The position numbers and the translations under genes were made by a program. The notes beneath the pieces are model-generated. The model was given only the letters and a program-made list of their open reading frames with translations. It had not been told where the DNA came from and ran no database searches. A stretch of DNA of 64,000 nt from Cephalopachus bancanus (taxonomy: Eukaryota; Chordata; Mammalia; Primates; Tarsiidae), in assembly GCA_027257055.1 (NCBI GenBank), contig JAPVLO010000206.1:1798001-1862000 (forward strand). The letters are read 5' to 3'. Below are positions 1-11,028 of the stretch, piece by piece (the stretch's first letter is position 1; each line of letters opens with the position of its first letter).

Positions 1-219
1 AGTTAAACTGACCAGAGGGGAAAACACCTAACTTGAACTATAACACAAATTTAAAGAACCTTTTTCTCCCCTACTCCTATTAGTCTGAATTGATGAGATT
101 TTAATGCATTGCTTGAAATGGTGTGCAGGAAAACATACATTTCCAACCTATCTCTAGAAAAAGATGGGGTTATGTAGCCTTTTAATTTGTGTGTATAAGT
201 AGATGTCGAAAGTATGTCT

Positions 220-647
220 TGCCATTTCATGTTGCTATAATAAAATACCTAAGGCTGGGTACTTTATTTAGCTCACAGTTCTGTAGGCTAGAAGGTGTGA
301 GAATACTGGTGTCAATATCTGCTCTACTGGGCATCACGTGCTAGGTAGAAACATGGTGGAGAAGGCCAAAGGGGAAGTGGACATGTACAAAGTGATCAAT
401 CCTAAGGTGGTCCTGGCTTTGTAACAACCCACTCTCCTGGGAACTAATCCATTCCCGCAAAAACATTCTCGTTAGAGCAAGAACTCACTCATTCCTACAA
501 GAACCACACCAAGTCATTCAAGAGGGATCTGCCACCATGACTCAGACACCTCCCACTAGGCTCCGCCTCCCCTTGCCACCACATGGGGATCAAATGTCAA
601 TGTGAGCTTTAGTGGGAACAAACAAATGCTATGATATAGCCGTATCA
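220..647 (-). mobile_element. MST/THE1-like ERVL-MaLR LTR, antisense
   Basis: Read on the minus strand this matches the general layout of MaLR LTRs: an opening segment with CCCCATGTGG, the CACCTCCCACTAGGC block seen in reverse near 548-562, and an ending reading AATAAAATACC / TTTATT near 238-270 on the plus strand. No internal retroviral sequence is attached, so it is a solo LTR. I could not find a clear 5-bp target duplication. Exact MST versus THE1 versus MLT1 subfamily is not resolved. Confidence 0.65.
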
Positions 648-914
648 TAGCAGAGATCATTTTTCATCTCCTTATTTTGACTATTTAGTGTGTGCTCTGT
701 GGAGACCACATGATGTAACAGGCCTGGGAACATAATGGTGGACAAGATGAATATAGCCCTGGCCTTCAGGTAGCTTCATATTTCGTAGATAAAACAATTG
801 TTATGTGTTAATTTGTCATATATAACTGGACAAGTTTTTCTATTTATAATTGGTATAAATACAATGGAAACCCACCAGGTGCATGGAAACATGCACCAGG
901 AGGCCTCGCCTTAT
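648..914. other. Unassigned sequence with an 8-bp perfect hairpin
   Basis: AT-rich sequence with no recognisable family. It ends in a perfect inverted repeat at 878-897: arms GGTGCATG and CATGCACC around a GAAA loop. This sits about 17 bp before the start of the second copy of the local duplication. Confidence 0.5.
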
Positions 915-1309
915 CGGGGGAAAACACCGAAATTGAACTATAACACAAATTTAAAGAAGCTTTTTCTCTCCTACTCCTAGATGTCGAAAGTATGTCTTGC
1001 TGTTTAGTGTTGCTATAATAAAATACCTAAGGCTGGATACTTTATTTAGCTTACAGTTCTGTAGGATAGAAGGTGGAAGAGTGCTCAGTAGAGGCTTCTT
1101 TAAGGAATACACATTAAGCTGAAATCATATGAAAAGGAGGGAAGAACGTGCCAAGCAGAGGGAACAGTACATGTGAGGACCATCCAGAAAGGGAGGGTGA
1201 GCTTCAAATGTGTGATTAGGTGTCTGTGACTATAAGTTGACCAAAAAAAATCATGATCCTTGTATCTGTCATTTTAACCCGGAAGATCCTAGGAGATACA
1301 GAAGAAACC

Positions 1310-2110
1310 TACTTCATTCAATTATTCAACACATATTTAAATAATTGCCACATGCCTGACACTGTGCCAGGTACTGGAAGTGAAAGAGAGAAGAACCCCA
1401 TTAACTCCTAGGAGTCTTGTGAGGACACAACTGAGGCAACATGACATGGTCTTACAGTGTGGTTGTTTCTAGACTGGAGTTCGTGAAGCATGCCATGCAC
1501 AGAAGAGAAGTGGTCACGTTTACTGGACAAATCAGGGAAGGCTCAGATAAAGTAGTCTCTAGAGACAAGGGTATTCCAGGGAGGCAGAGCAGCACACGCA
1601 GCGACGTGGAGGTGGGTGGAGACGGCATGATGTACTTGGGGGGGGAACAAATAGTGAGTCACACACGAGGTTCCTGGGAACGAGAAGGAAGTATGGAAGG
1701 AAATGAAGTTAGGAAGGTGGGCAAGGGTTAGATCTTAAAGTGTCTAGGGAAAAAACCTTGCATTTTATTCTGTAGTTAATGGAAATTTTGAATAAGAAAT
1801 TGACATGATCGATGGATTGGAGTAGCCTAAAAATAGAGAGGTGTGGAGACCAGGAAGGTTGTGGTTGCCAATCAGTAGTCCAAGGAAGAGATAAATGTGC
1901 AGAGCGGTGATTGGGACCAGAAAGGAAGCAACAGAAGAGAGATGCTTGGGAGATACTCTCGGGGGACTTTGAGAGTGACTGGAGGCAGGCAGTGGAGAAT
2001 AAGTGGGCTGGGGAGATCTGGCCTGACCCAGGGCCTACAGCACAGGAAGGTAAGTGGGAAGTGGCATTCTGAGAGACCAGGAACATGCCTTTCAGAGCCC
2101 AACACTGACT
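1310..2110 (+). repeat. Ancient mammalian interspersed repeat, family not assigned
   Basis: Contains the recurring phrases of a very common diverged mammalian repeat: CAACACATATTTAAATAATT, CACTGTGCCAGGTACTGG, GTATTCCAGGGAGGCAGAGC, TTGCATTTTATTCTGTAG, and TTGACATGATCGATGGATTG. The same phrases occur in the same order near 28.5, 42.0 and 62.6 kb. Short open frames here follow random stop spacing and show no domain. Confidence 0.5.
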
Positions 2111-2559
2111 GTTAACAACTGACTTATGAATAAGAACTTAGGGTTCTTGAATCACCAAATTACTGATATTTTTAGAATTTTTCATTCTTATAGCCCAAGA
2201 GAACACCTTGCAAAGAAAGAAAAAAACTCAAGGAAAATATTTGTAAGGCTTCAGCCTCTCCCATACGCCTCCTCCTTTCTGACTCTCCCCAATCATACAG
2301 TTGAAGCAATAATAGCAGCTGTGAATTAAGGCATTACCATCTATAGCCAAATAACTGCAAAACCACAAGAGGGCAATGAAATGGTCATAAAGGCACAGAA
2401 GAGTTGCTATTTTCCCATTAGCACCAGCTACACCAATATCGACATAGAACAATTAATATTCCTAACCTCTTAGTTACACTATAACCTCCGAAGGCCTCCC
2501 TGGAATGGATTGATGAACCACACACGAGACATAAGTGATGAAAAGCAGCCATGCAGTGA

Positions 2560-3345
2560 GACTGCTGCATCACAGCCATGTCTGTGGGTGATCAGCTATT
2601 GGATGGACCAACAGTGTAAGAACTCAGCTGTGATTGCCACTGAATTTAGCTGTATTTTCCTTGGGCCCCCAGAAAGTGAGCAGTTGCGTGGGAGAAAAGC
2701 TACAGCAGTAATAACACAGCAGGCAGAGTCCCCTGCATTTATATCCCTTTATTCTGTCCATCACTAGGCAACCATTCTTTGTGCTTAAAACTACATATCC
2801 TTGTGCATTGTAATACCTTACTCTTTGAAGTAACCCCCCTGGATTGCTGCGTGCTCAAGGATATCTGTTCTATTTATTTCTGTTCACACCTCTATGCAGA
2901 ACAAGCCATTTTGACTTCTATCCTGGTTCATCTCCCAGATTTTTGTGAGGTATTGTCAGGATGGAGACTGTTTCCTCCTACATCTGGCCTCTTTCTACCT
3001 GCTGCATTTCCCTCAGGGAGTGGCCTTGGCCAAGGCTGGGTCTCTGAAGGATATGCATATTCCCAGGAATTAGTCATGGAATGTAGGTGACCCATCATGA
3101 GATGCAGGTGACTGAGCAAAGTTGAAGGTAACGTAGGTGTCACTCTTACTCACTGTAATTGTAAACACTGTACAGGAATTTGAATAATTAATTTGCTTGA
3201 TTATAAAACTGCTTGCTGTACTGTCCCAAGTCATGGATTCTTCACTGGCCAGCTGTCATCGGTGCCTCCTGTAACTTCTAATAAACCAGTGTCTTTCCCT
3301 GATGACCCTCCAGGTGACTTCTTCAGAATAGGTAAACATTACACA
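2560..3345 (+). mobile_element. Possible solo LTR, unassigned family
   Basis: The right half has the arrangement of an LTR promoter and polyadenylation region: a TATA-like TTATAAAACT at 3201-3210, then AATAAA at 3280-3285 about 75 bp downstream, followed by a T/C-rich segment. I see no target duplication and no TG...CA boundaries I would defend, so limits are approximate. It may instead be unique DNA with chance signals. Confidence 0.3.
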
Positions 3346-3399
3346 CACACGAGCCCTCTCAGATTTGGGACTATCACATTATAGTCCTTGTAGCATCTT

Positions 3400-3605
3400 T
3401 TGATAGCATGGATCACAAACTCCATTGCAATTGCCTGTTCACTTGTCTGTTTCTCCCTCCAGACTCTGGGTTCCCGGAGGGCAGGGACTGTGGTTTACCT
3501 ATGTTTCTAGCCATATCCTCAGCACGGGGCACTGTACCTGGCTATGCAGACAATAAGCATTAGATAAATGAATGAATGAATTGAATGAATGAGTGAGTGA
3601 ATAAA
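3400..3605 (+). repeat. L2 3' end with (TGAA)n tail
   Basis: Diverged copy of the LINE-2 3' end: GGAGGGCAGGGACTGTG, then CAGCACGGGGCACTGTACC, then ATAAGCATTAGATAAATGAA, ending in a degenerate (TGAA)n run at about 3567-3605. This order is the usual L2 tail. Confidence 0.75.
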
Positions 3606-4324
3606 TTAATGTTTTCCTTGAAATTCAAGCCTTGGTGGTTGAAAGTATGATTATTTTGTTTAGAGAACAGGCCAGACTAGTTGAATAGGCAGGCAGAATC
3701 AGGCAAAATGTAAGATAAACAGAACTCAGAGCCTCAGCCTCCCTGGCTGAGGAGATCAGCTGTGGATGATCCAGGTGTCAACTGCAGATGCAAAGCTGTG
3801 TTCTTCTTCTAGCTAGGAACATCGCATGGCAGAGATCACCAGGGGTCTGAATATCCGAATCACACTGAGCAAAATGGTTCATTTCCACCCAGGCAAAGAA
3901 GAGGAGGAAGCTCTGCCAATTGCCTGTCTGCGCCTTGAGTTGGGTTCCCTAGAAGCAGAGCCTGAGGCAAGGAGTCTAGTTCAAGAGATTCATGGAGAGC
4001 AAGTTCTCAGGAGAAAGGGAGCGAGAGGAGCAGAATGGGCAGGAGGAACTAGCTGCCATCTCATCGCTATGAGCTGTGGAATCTGCCCCACCTGGAAGCA
4101 AGGAGGCCATCCTTTTGTCTCCTTGTGGGTCAATCATTGACTGGGGCCACTCCCCTGGGGGCACTGTAACTTGCTAGTGAACACCAATCTTATTTCAGTG
4201 GAGGGCAGTTCTCTGGAGAAGTGGGCAACTGTGAGACTTAACATCCAAGCTTGAGGATGGGTGGTGCACGGCTGGTAAAGATGCACTAGGTGTGGCACCC
4301 CCAGCCTCACTAGAGTTGGATAAT
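3606..4324. other. Mostly unassigned; possible ancient repeat at 3930-4220
   Basis: The stretch GTTGGGTTCCCTAGAAGCAG near 3939-3958 and the later GGGCCACTCCCC segment resemble a common ancient mammalian repeat, very diverged. The 104-codon frame at 3826-4140 lies across it and shows no protein domain, so I do not call it a gene. Confidence 0.35.
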
Positions 4325-4452
4325 GTGAAGTAATGTTTATTATAATTGTCACTATCATTTATTGAGCACCTACCAAGTGCTGTGCTAAATTTTATACACA
4401 CACATACACACATTTGCTCACATACTCATTTGGGTACATGTATTAGATAATT
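4325..4452 (-). repeat. MIR fragment, split by a mariner
   Basis: CATTTATTGAGCACCTACC and AAGTGCTGTGCTAAATTTTA match the minus-strand MIR core. A further MIR-like piece, CAGATGAGGAAACTCTGATT, lies at about 5145-5165 beyond the mariner, consistent with one MIR interrupted by the DNA transposon. Confidence 0.5.
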
Positions 4453-4454
4453 CG

Positions 4455-5012
4455 GTGGGAGGAGGCAGAAAAACTGGAATTATCTTTTGGAGGGTGGATG
4501 CCTTGTAGTACACTCGGAATTTGTTCCTCCGGGTCAAATGGTCTACCAAAGTTTTTATCTGGGAGTTTTGAGAAGTCTGCTTCATGGTTTGCAGACAAAC
4601 ATCCAAGTTGTGGCAAACAGGTGACTAGTTCTTCCACCATGACAATGCACCTGTCTACACTGTGCTGAGTGTTCACCAATTTCTGACCAAAAATGGCATG
4701 ATTCCCATGTCCCACCCTCTCTATTCACCCAAGCTCACCCTGAGTGACTTTTTTGTTTGTTTCCCTGCATGAAAAAAGTCCTGTGGATACGTCTTGCTGA
4801 TGTGGAAGAGGTGAAACAGAAAACGGCAGAAAGCACTAAAAGGCATCAAAATTGACAAGTTCAAAAACCGTTTTGAGCAGAGGAAAAAGCATCTTGATAG
4901 GTGTATTGCATCAAACAGAGAGTACTTTGAAGGTGACTAAAGTTTAAAATTGTAAGAATAAATACACAATTTTTTATAAATAAATTCTGGGGTTTTGGGG
5001 GTCCCCTCTCTG
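4455..5012 (+). mobile_element. MARNA-like Tc1/mariner element
   Basis: About 560 bp. Its right part, 4640-4930, reads in the plus direction as a decayed mariner transposase C-terminus, including a CATGACAATGCACCTG (HDNAP) block, a CACCCAAGCTCACCCTGAGT (SPxLxxSDF) block and GAGTACTTTGAAGGTGAC (EYFEGD) near the end. Ends are imperfect inverted repeats: GGCAGAAAAACTGGAATT on the left and AAATTCTGGGGTTTTGG on the right. The N-terminal half of the transposase is absent. A second copy of the same family lies at 51693-52282 in opposite orientation. The short length fits the non-autonomous MARNA family. It cannot encode an active enzyme. Confidence 0.7.
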
Positions 5013-5239
5013 CAAAGGCATGGAGAATGATATCATGGACATTGGAGTCTCAGGATGGGGACAGGGAGAAGGGGTAGAGTGCCGAAAGATCACCTGTAGT
5101 GTACAATGTGCACAGGTGAGGGTGGTATACTCTCATTTTCATTGAACAGATGAGGAAACTCTGATTCGTGCTTAGAGTATTTCTCTTCTGTGTCTGCATT
5201 CCTCTAACAGAATCAGGATATTGCACATTCAACTGGCCT

Positions 5240-5700
5240 GAATTCCTTGCATTCACTCAATTCATGAATTCCACCAATGCTTTTGAGCACCTACAACTGC
5301 CAGGACTAAGCTAGGCCCTCGGGACATATCAGTGAAATGACAGTCTGGGACCCTGGCCTCAAATGGTAAGACTAAGCCTCAGGCCCTCATCCAATACCCA
5401 TGTAACCCAATTAGAAAGTATTGTTTGGGCACCTGCTGTGTACATTCTGGTTCACCAGGCCCTGATCAAGAAAGAATCCAGACCCTGTGCCCTTGTAACA
5501 ACCTACTTGATTCCCTCATATAAAACACGCTATTGGGTTAGGAAAACTGTTTTTGATGTCTCGTACAAACCAAGCACCGCAGGCCCTTCCTTGTGCATGG
5601 AGGCAATTCAATTTGTTGATCTCTAAATTCCCTTCCAGCCATCACATCTTCACATTCCCACTTCTCATCACCCACAGTGCTCATGACTGCACCCTCTTTG
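5240..5700. other. Unassigned, with an ancient-repeat start
   Basis: The first 110 bases (TTTTGAGCACCTACAACTGC ... CCTGGCCTCAAATGG) resemble the ancient repeat also seen at 11.1 and 42.0 kb. The rest, including an 87-codon frame at 5363-5626, shows nothing I recognise. Confidence 0.35.
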
Positions 5701-5705
5701 GGGAC

Positions 5706-6120
5706 TGTGATGGTCAGTTTTAGATGTCAACTTAGCTAGGCCATAGCATGTTATTAAATCAAACATTTATCTAGGTGTTGCTATGGAGATATTTTGTGGA
5801 TGTGATTAACATTCACAATCATTTGACTGTAAGTAAGGGAAATTAGTCTCAATAATCTGGGTGGGCCTCATTGAATCAGTGAAAAACCTTCGGAGCCAAA
5901 CTGAGGTTTCCCCAAGTAAGAAGAAATCCTGTCTTCGGAATGCAACTTAAGCTCCCGCCTGAAAGTCTCCAGACTGCTGGCTTAACTGTCACATTTCAGA
6001 TGTGCATGCCACCCACACAATCACTTGAACCAATTCCTTGAAATACATCTCTCCTTTCTCAATACGTATGTGTGTATCTCTACTTGCTCTGTTTCTCTGG
6101 AGAACACCGAATGACATAGG
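5706..6120 (+). mobile_element. ERVL-type (MLT2-like) solo LTR
   Basis: Starts TGATGGTCAGTTTTAGATGT, has AATCTGGGTGGGCCTCATTG in the middle and ends with the polyadenylation-proximal segment TGTTTCTCTGGAGAACACCG. This order is typical of MLT2/ERVL-class LTRs. No internal region is attached. The polyadenylation motif is degraded to GAAATACATC. Confidence 0.6.
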
Positions 6121-6399
6121 AACCCACTGTGTATTTTCCTTTATCTTTTTTTTTTTTTTTACTTATCTTTTTGTAATATCACCTGGCTTGTAAGTCTTAT
6201 ATCCTCTGGTGTGTATTGTCATGGCCCTTCCGGATTACTAGTAGACAGATGAGGCCATGCTTAAAGCACCAACATAACAAGGGTGTCAAAACATGAGAAA
6301 AGTTCATCTTCAATTCAATGAACTCAATTAGTTTCACCAGGATTTTGCAATCAGAAAATCTAGATTTTACACGCATGCAAATTCTGTTTTATTATTATT

Positions 6400-6858
6400 T
6401 AGATTCAATTTTTACATTTCTATCAATTTATGTTTTTCAAAACTTTTAGGTGGTACAAATAGTTTTGGGTTACATGTTGCATCGTATAGTGGTGAAGAAG
6501 TCTAGGTGCTAAGTGTACCCACCACCCCCACCTGTATACATTGTACCCGATAGGTGATCTTTCAGCCTGCACCCCTTCCCTGAGCCTCTACTGTCCTCTA
6601 TTCTGAGCCTCTACTGTCCATTATACCATTTTCTATGCCTTTGCAGATCCTTAGTTTAACTACCATTTATAAGTGAGAACACGCGGTGTTTGATTTTCTG
6701 TCCCTACGTTATTTAGAATGATGCTCTCCAATTCCATCCACATTGCTACAAGACATTATTTTATTTTTTTTGATGGCTGATTCCATGGTGTATATAGTAT
6801 AGTATAGTATTCTATGGTGTATATAGAGCACATTATAATTTTGATGTGTATATGGATG
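6400..6858 (-). mobile_element. LINE-1 3' end fragment, antisense, with short internal tandem
   Basis: Reads as the reverse of an L1 3' UTR: ATTTATAAGTGAGAACACGC, then CCAATTCCATCCACATTGCT, then GGCTGATTCCATGGTGTATA. Between 6782 and 6832 the CCATGGTGTATATAG segment is partly duplicated with a (TATAG)n expansion between the copies, not usual for L1. The fragment is old and truncated. Confidence 0.75.
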
Positions 6859-8922
6859 GGAAAGATTATATTACTCCAGGCTGGGGCCTCTAAAGGTATT
6901 AATAAATCCACCTCTGTATATCCCAAGTAGGATGTCAGCTCCATGAGGTCAGAGGCCAAGTCTTGCTTTCTTTGTGACCTGATAACCCAAGTATGATCCT
7001 TAGCAGAGATCATATATAGGAGGTGCTGAGCCATCTACTATTTTCCTTTTGTTTTATCCTCTAGAATATGTTACTTTTGGGAAATGGGAAACAGATTCAG
7101 AGAAATGCAGCATTGTTTGTTTTTAGGCAAATTGATTTACCATCTCCAAGGGAAAGGCTGCTTCCTCTCTATGGTTGGATATTTATAATCTGGAAGGCAT
7201 TCCAGAAACTAGCCTTTCTCTTGTTTGTGTGTCCATTGGCAACTTGCTGGGAGTCCAGATGACTGATATGTGTCAGACTTTGCAAGTGTTTTAAGAGAGC
7301 TCCGTTTCACAATAGCACATGGCAGATTGTCCCAAGCCAGCATCAAGCATTGTTGGCGGTGGGAGGGATTAAAAGGGACTTTTGCTGAGACTCAGCAGTC
7401 CAGACTTTTTCTTGAACATAACCTGGCATAGGGGTGTAATGTACAAACAGCAGGTTTCTAACAAATCTGTGTCTACAGGTCGGCTGACCCTTGACCCCAG
7501 GATTATTCAACACCCTTGATGGAGTCAGTAGAGACAGGTTCAGAGCCTTAGGCAAATATGTCCAGCTTCATTCAGGTGAGAATCTCTCCACTTGAAAAGA
7601 CAAAACACAAATTAATTGTTTAGGCCATAAAAAGGGACTTCAAGTTGAGTCCAACCTGTGATGTGAAACTTCCATGAACCTGACTGTGCACACTGGGGTT
7701 AACATCCTCAGTCAAGGACACAAATGGCTAAGCAGCTTGACATTATGGTTATAGTTGAGCTCAGAGTCCAAGAGGAATGTATGGAATGGCTTCCAGAATA
7801 AGGAAATTAGGAGAATTAAATTATGAGACAACCGTGTAGGAGTACCTAGAAGGCATTGAAAAGCAAAAAGAAACACAAAGGTGGGACAGACGCCGCCTTC
7901 CAGACGTTTTGAAAGCTGCTCCTCCTGACCCACTAATGCTACCCAACTTTCCGCTGGCATTGCCGCCCCAGGCCTTCCCTCCTTCCACCCATTCCCCTCC
8001 ACACTGGCCTGAATGAGTCTCTCTTCATGCCCTCTGTCTGCCTAAAGCCTTGATGTAAAGCCCACATTCTTCACAGGACACTCAGAACCTTCCCGCAATA
8101 GCCCTGGCCTGAGGTTTTCTGCATCTGACTTCAGGACCGTCACTCACCAGCCCCTCCCCAGATAGGGCCCCAGAGTCTTCCTTCATATGATCTTGGGTCA
8201 CACAGAACTATTTCAGTTCTTTTAACTACCTCCCTCTCTTCTAGCTTCCAGACCTTACATGCTCTGAGCCAACCTTTCAAAAGCTTCTCTACCCTTCCAC
8301 ACCCAAGGGCAATGGTTTATTTTATTTTACTTTTCACTCTCGGTGCCTTGTTTATTACCTGTCACTTAGTAGGTCCTCAATAATAGAGTAGAATAAATGA
8401 ACCAAGTAATCAGGCAAGCTACCTAAATCTCCAAGCCTGCTCTCCAGACTCAAACTCAAGCATTTCTCTCAAGCCGTCTCCATCTGAGCCTGTCTGAAAA
8501 TTGATACTCATCGGTACGTTTGATACCACTGCCTCAATATTTCCACACATGCCCTGTGCCTTCCACACACACTCTGTACTCATGTTGCAGGACTGCACAG
8601 CACCCAGCACCAAGCAACAAACTCAGGGTGTCTAGTAAATAGTATTTAATTATGTTAATGGTTAATTATGCTAATGTGATATTTTTCTGCCATTCAACTC
8701 TGTTCTTTGAAAAAAGAGACAATGGCACACAGAGTCAAAGCCTAGTCTGAACCGCAGGGAAATCCATGTGTTAGAGGGCTGGGAACTGGGTCCACTCACT
8801 GCCTTCCTGCAATCATTCTCCATGCACAGCCAGCAAGTAGATACATGGGGAGCCCACTGTAGGGGGGCCCTATTTGGAGAGGGGCTGATGAGTGACCTCC
8901 CTGAAGTCAGATGCAGGGGCTA
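6859..8922. other. Mostly unassigned sequence; probable L2 relic at 8040-8405
   Basis: No gene found. At 8040-8405 a diverged L2-like 3' end is suggested by ACCTGTCACTTAGTAGGTCC followed by TCAATAATAGAGTAGAATAA. A 96-codon minus-strand frame at 7712-8002 has no recognisable domain. Confidence 0.4.
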
Positions 8923-9212
8923 GCCGGGCTCGGTGGCTCAGCCTGTAATCCAGCGCCTTTGCGAGACTGAGGTGAGTGGATTGCCTGAGCCTGTGGGTTC
9001 GAGACCCATCTGGGCAGCGAGGCCTCATCTCTACAGTAAATCAAAAAATCAGCCAGGCGTGGTAGCGCATGCCTGTAATTCCGGCTACTCAGAAGGCTGA
9101 GGCGGAAGTATTGCCGGAGCCCAGCAGGTCGAGGCTGCGGTGGCCGGGAGCGGCCACTGCACCCCAGTCTGGGTGACAGAGTGAGACTCCAACTCAAAGA
9201 AAAAAAAAAAAT
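8923..9212 (+). mobile_element. Lineage-specific Alu, copy 1
   Basis: Dimeric Alu of the young type in this genome. It has the one-base-shortened GGCTCAGCCTG near the 5' end, CAGCGAGGCCTCATCTC, linker TAAATCAAAAAATCAGCC, the hairpin GTGGCCGGGAGCGGCCAC, and a short A tail. Clear target duplications are not visible, and more scattered differences suggest that this copy is not among the newest. Confidence 0.9.
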
Positions 9213-10734
9213 AGACGAAAACCCTGCCTTCATGGGGCAGGGAGGGTGGGGCAGGGAGTTGCCCTTCAGATGGAACTGAGGCATAATTCAGCTTAAATCA
9301 ACATTCAGAACAAACCATAACAGACGGCAGCTTTTCATTGTTGCTGTAGCTTCATAAGCAAGATTATCTAAGCAATTAGAGGATAATTAATATCTACAAT
9401 CAGAAGGGGAGAAGTATCAGAACAAGGCCAGCAGAAGCGGTGACATGATGGTTAATTTATTAGATGTTGAGTGGCTGTTTTTCTCTCTCTAGGCCTTTGT
9501 GAGAAAAACATCCACATACCACAAGTGCATCCCCAGAGAGGTGCAGGGTGGCAGGAATCTAGGATGTGGAAGCATAATTGCCTTTTATCTACTCTGATTC
9601 GGGCTTTATCAAATCTTTGGCTCCCAAGGCATTCGACCACAGACGTGCACACAACATTCCAGCATTGGGGGCCATTTCTGCTGGTACTGCCAGGCCCACC
9701 AAAGTCTGAGGGTCTGTAGAGCTTCTCGAGTTTTCCCTTTCCTCTCAGGCCCTAGGGAGTCACTGGCAACTGCTCTCCTGATACAACCCTGACTTAGCAC
9801 TCTCACTAAGTCCTTCAGAGGCTCCGGCCTTGTCTCTTTTCTTTCCACACTGATTTCTTCTGGGCTCTGCACCCGTGGGAGACTTGCAAGACTGGCAGTA
9901 AACAAGGAGTACTCACGGTAAAAATGAATTTTGCCACCTTAGGAGAGAACAGTGGGTTTGAGGGCTTTTGTAGGATTCAGAACGGCCGCCTGTCCATCCG
10001 TCCATTCATCCATCCATGCATCCATCTGCTTAGTAAAACTCTCTTGTGCCGATGAGCTCAAATAACAACAGGTTTGCCCTGAGGTAGCTCACAGCGGAGA
10101 GAAATACGGACTAAAACCCAGATAAGTGCAATGAGGTGATTAGAAGATAAAGATGGCTCCCCTCTACCCTCAGTCAGGGGCCCTAAGAAGACATGGCTAT
10201 ACCCACACCCCCTCCCATGACAAAGCAACAGCTTAAACATGGGATTTCAGCTTCCCAGGAAGATCTGAAGAAGTCAAACCTGCTGCTGCCAGTGTTTGGT
10301 CACATAGAAGGCACTCTACAACGTATAGTGACCAGAAAAGTTGGTGGTGACAAGGTCCTGCCTTTTCTGTGGTGGCCCCGCCTCGCAAACACATTCCTTC
10401 TGTCTCCCCAAGTCATATCAGGCGCTGCAGCTCTCTGACACAATGGGCTGCCTCATTCCTTTGCTGTCTTCACATTTTGTCTTCCAGGGCCTGGTCTGCT
10501 TGGTGAGACTTCTCAGCAGCTTCAGAACCTGCTTCTTTAGAGACCTTCCAGAGTCTCCTGGGCAGATTCAACCCCCCGCCTCACTGTGCCTGTTCAAGTC
10601 TCCCTGGCCCTTGGCACTCTGGCATGTGCATGTGATCACAGAGCAGCCGTGAGAACTCTTTGAGAGTTCTTTGAGAACTCATTCATCTATGCCTCTGAGG
10701 GCTCAGAACAAAAGAAATGACATATTTTTGCTGT
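9213..10734. other. Unassigned sequence; (TCCA)n patch and small hairpin
   Basis: No gene found. A degenerate (TCCA)n run lies at about 9991-10026. At 10652-10670 AGAACTCT-TTG-AGAGTTCT is a perfect 8-bp stem with a 3-base spacer, followed by another GAGAACTC. Open frames here are short, overlap on both strands and show no domain. Confidence 0.45.
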
Positions 10735-11028
10735 TGTTTTTTTGAGTTGGGGGCTCTTACTCTGTCACTGGAGTACAGTGGCACAATGATGGCTTGTTGC
10801 AGCCTTGATCTCCCGAGCTCAGTCAATCCTTCCACCTCAGTCTCCTGAGTAGCTGGGACTACAGGCATGCAACAACACACCCAGCTGTTTTTTTAATTTT
10901 TATTTTGTTTTTTTGTAGAGATGAGGTCTTGCTATATTGCCCAGGCTGGTCTTGAACTCCTGGGCTTAGACAATCCTCTTACCTTGGCCTTCCAAAATGT
11001 TGGAATTATAAATTACTGCGCCTGGCCC
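10735..11028 (-). mobile_element. AluJ-like element, antisense
   Basis: Reverse-orientation dimeric Alu: T-rich start, GAGTAGCTGGGACTACAGGC, then GTAGAGATGAGGTCTTGCTA, then GCCCAGGCTGGTCTTGAACT. Heavy divergence, including an AAATTACTG form near the 5' end, fits an old AluJ. It lacks the hairpin of the younger type. Confidence 0.9.

Larger units (their letters stand above)
16..1076 (+). repeat. Local direct duplication, second copy with 121-bp deletion
   Basis: Positions about 16-79 and 201-297 recur as one continuous block at about 915-1076, offset 900 bp on the left part and 778 bp on the right. The second copy lacks the equivalent of 80-200. Junction bases (CTCCTAG) allow a 2-3 base microhomology at the deletion. 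The right part of each copy includes the terminal ~77 bp of the antisense LTR at 220-647, so the duplication is later than that LTR insertion. Identity between copies is high but imperfect. Confidence 0.8.

Noticed and set aside
9991..10026. Possible CRISPR-like or satellite array
   Set aside because: A short degenerate (TCCA)n microsatellite with no spacers.
10652..10680. AGAACTCT-TTG-AGAGTTCT as a glucocorticoid response element
   Set aside because: Half-sites are not the AGAACA/TGTTCT form and spacing is wrong; kept only as a small hairpin.
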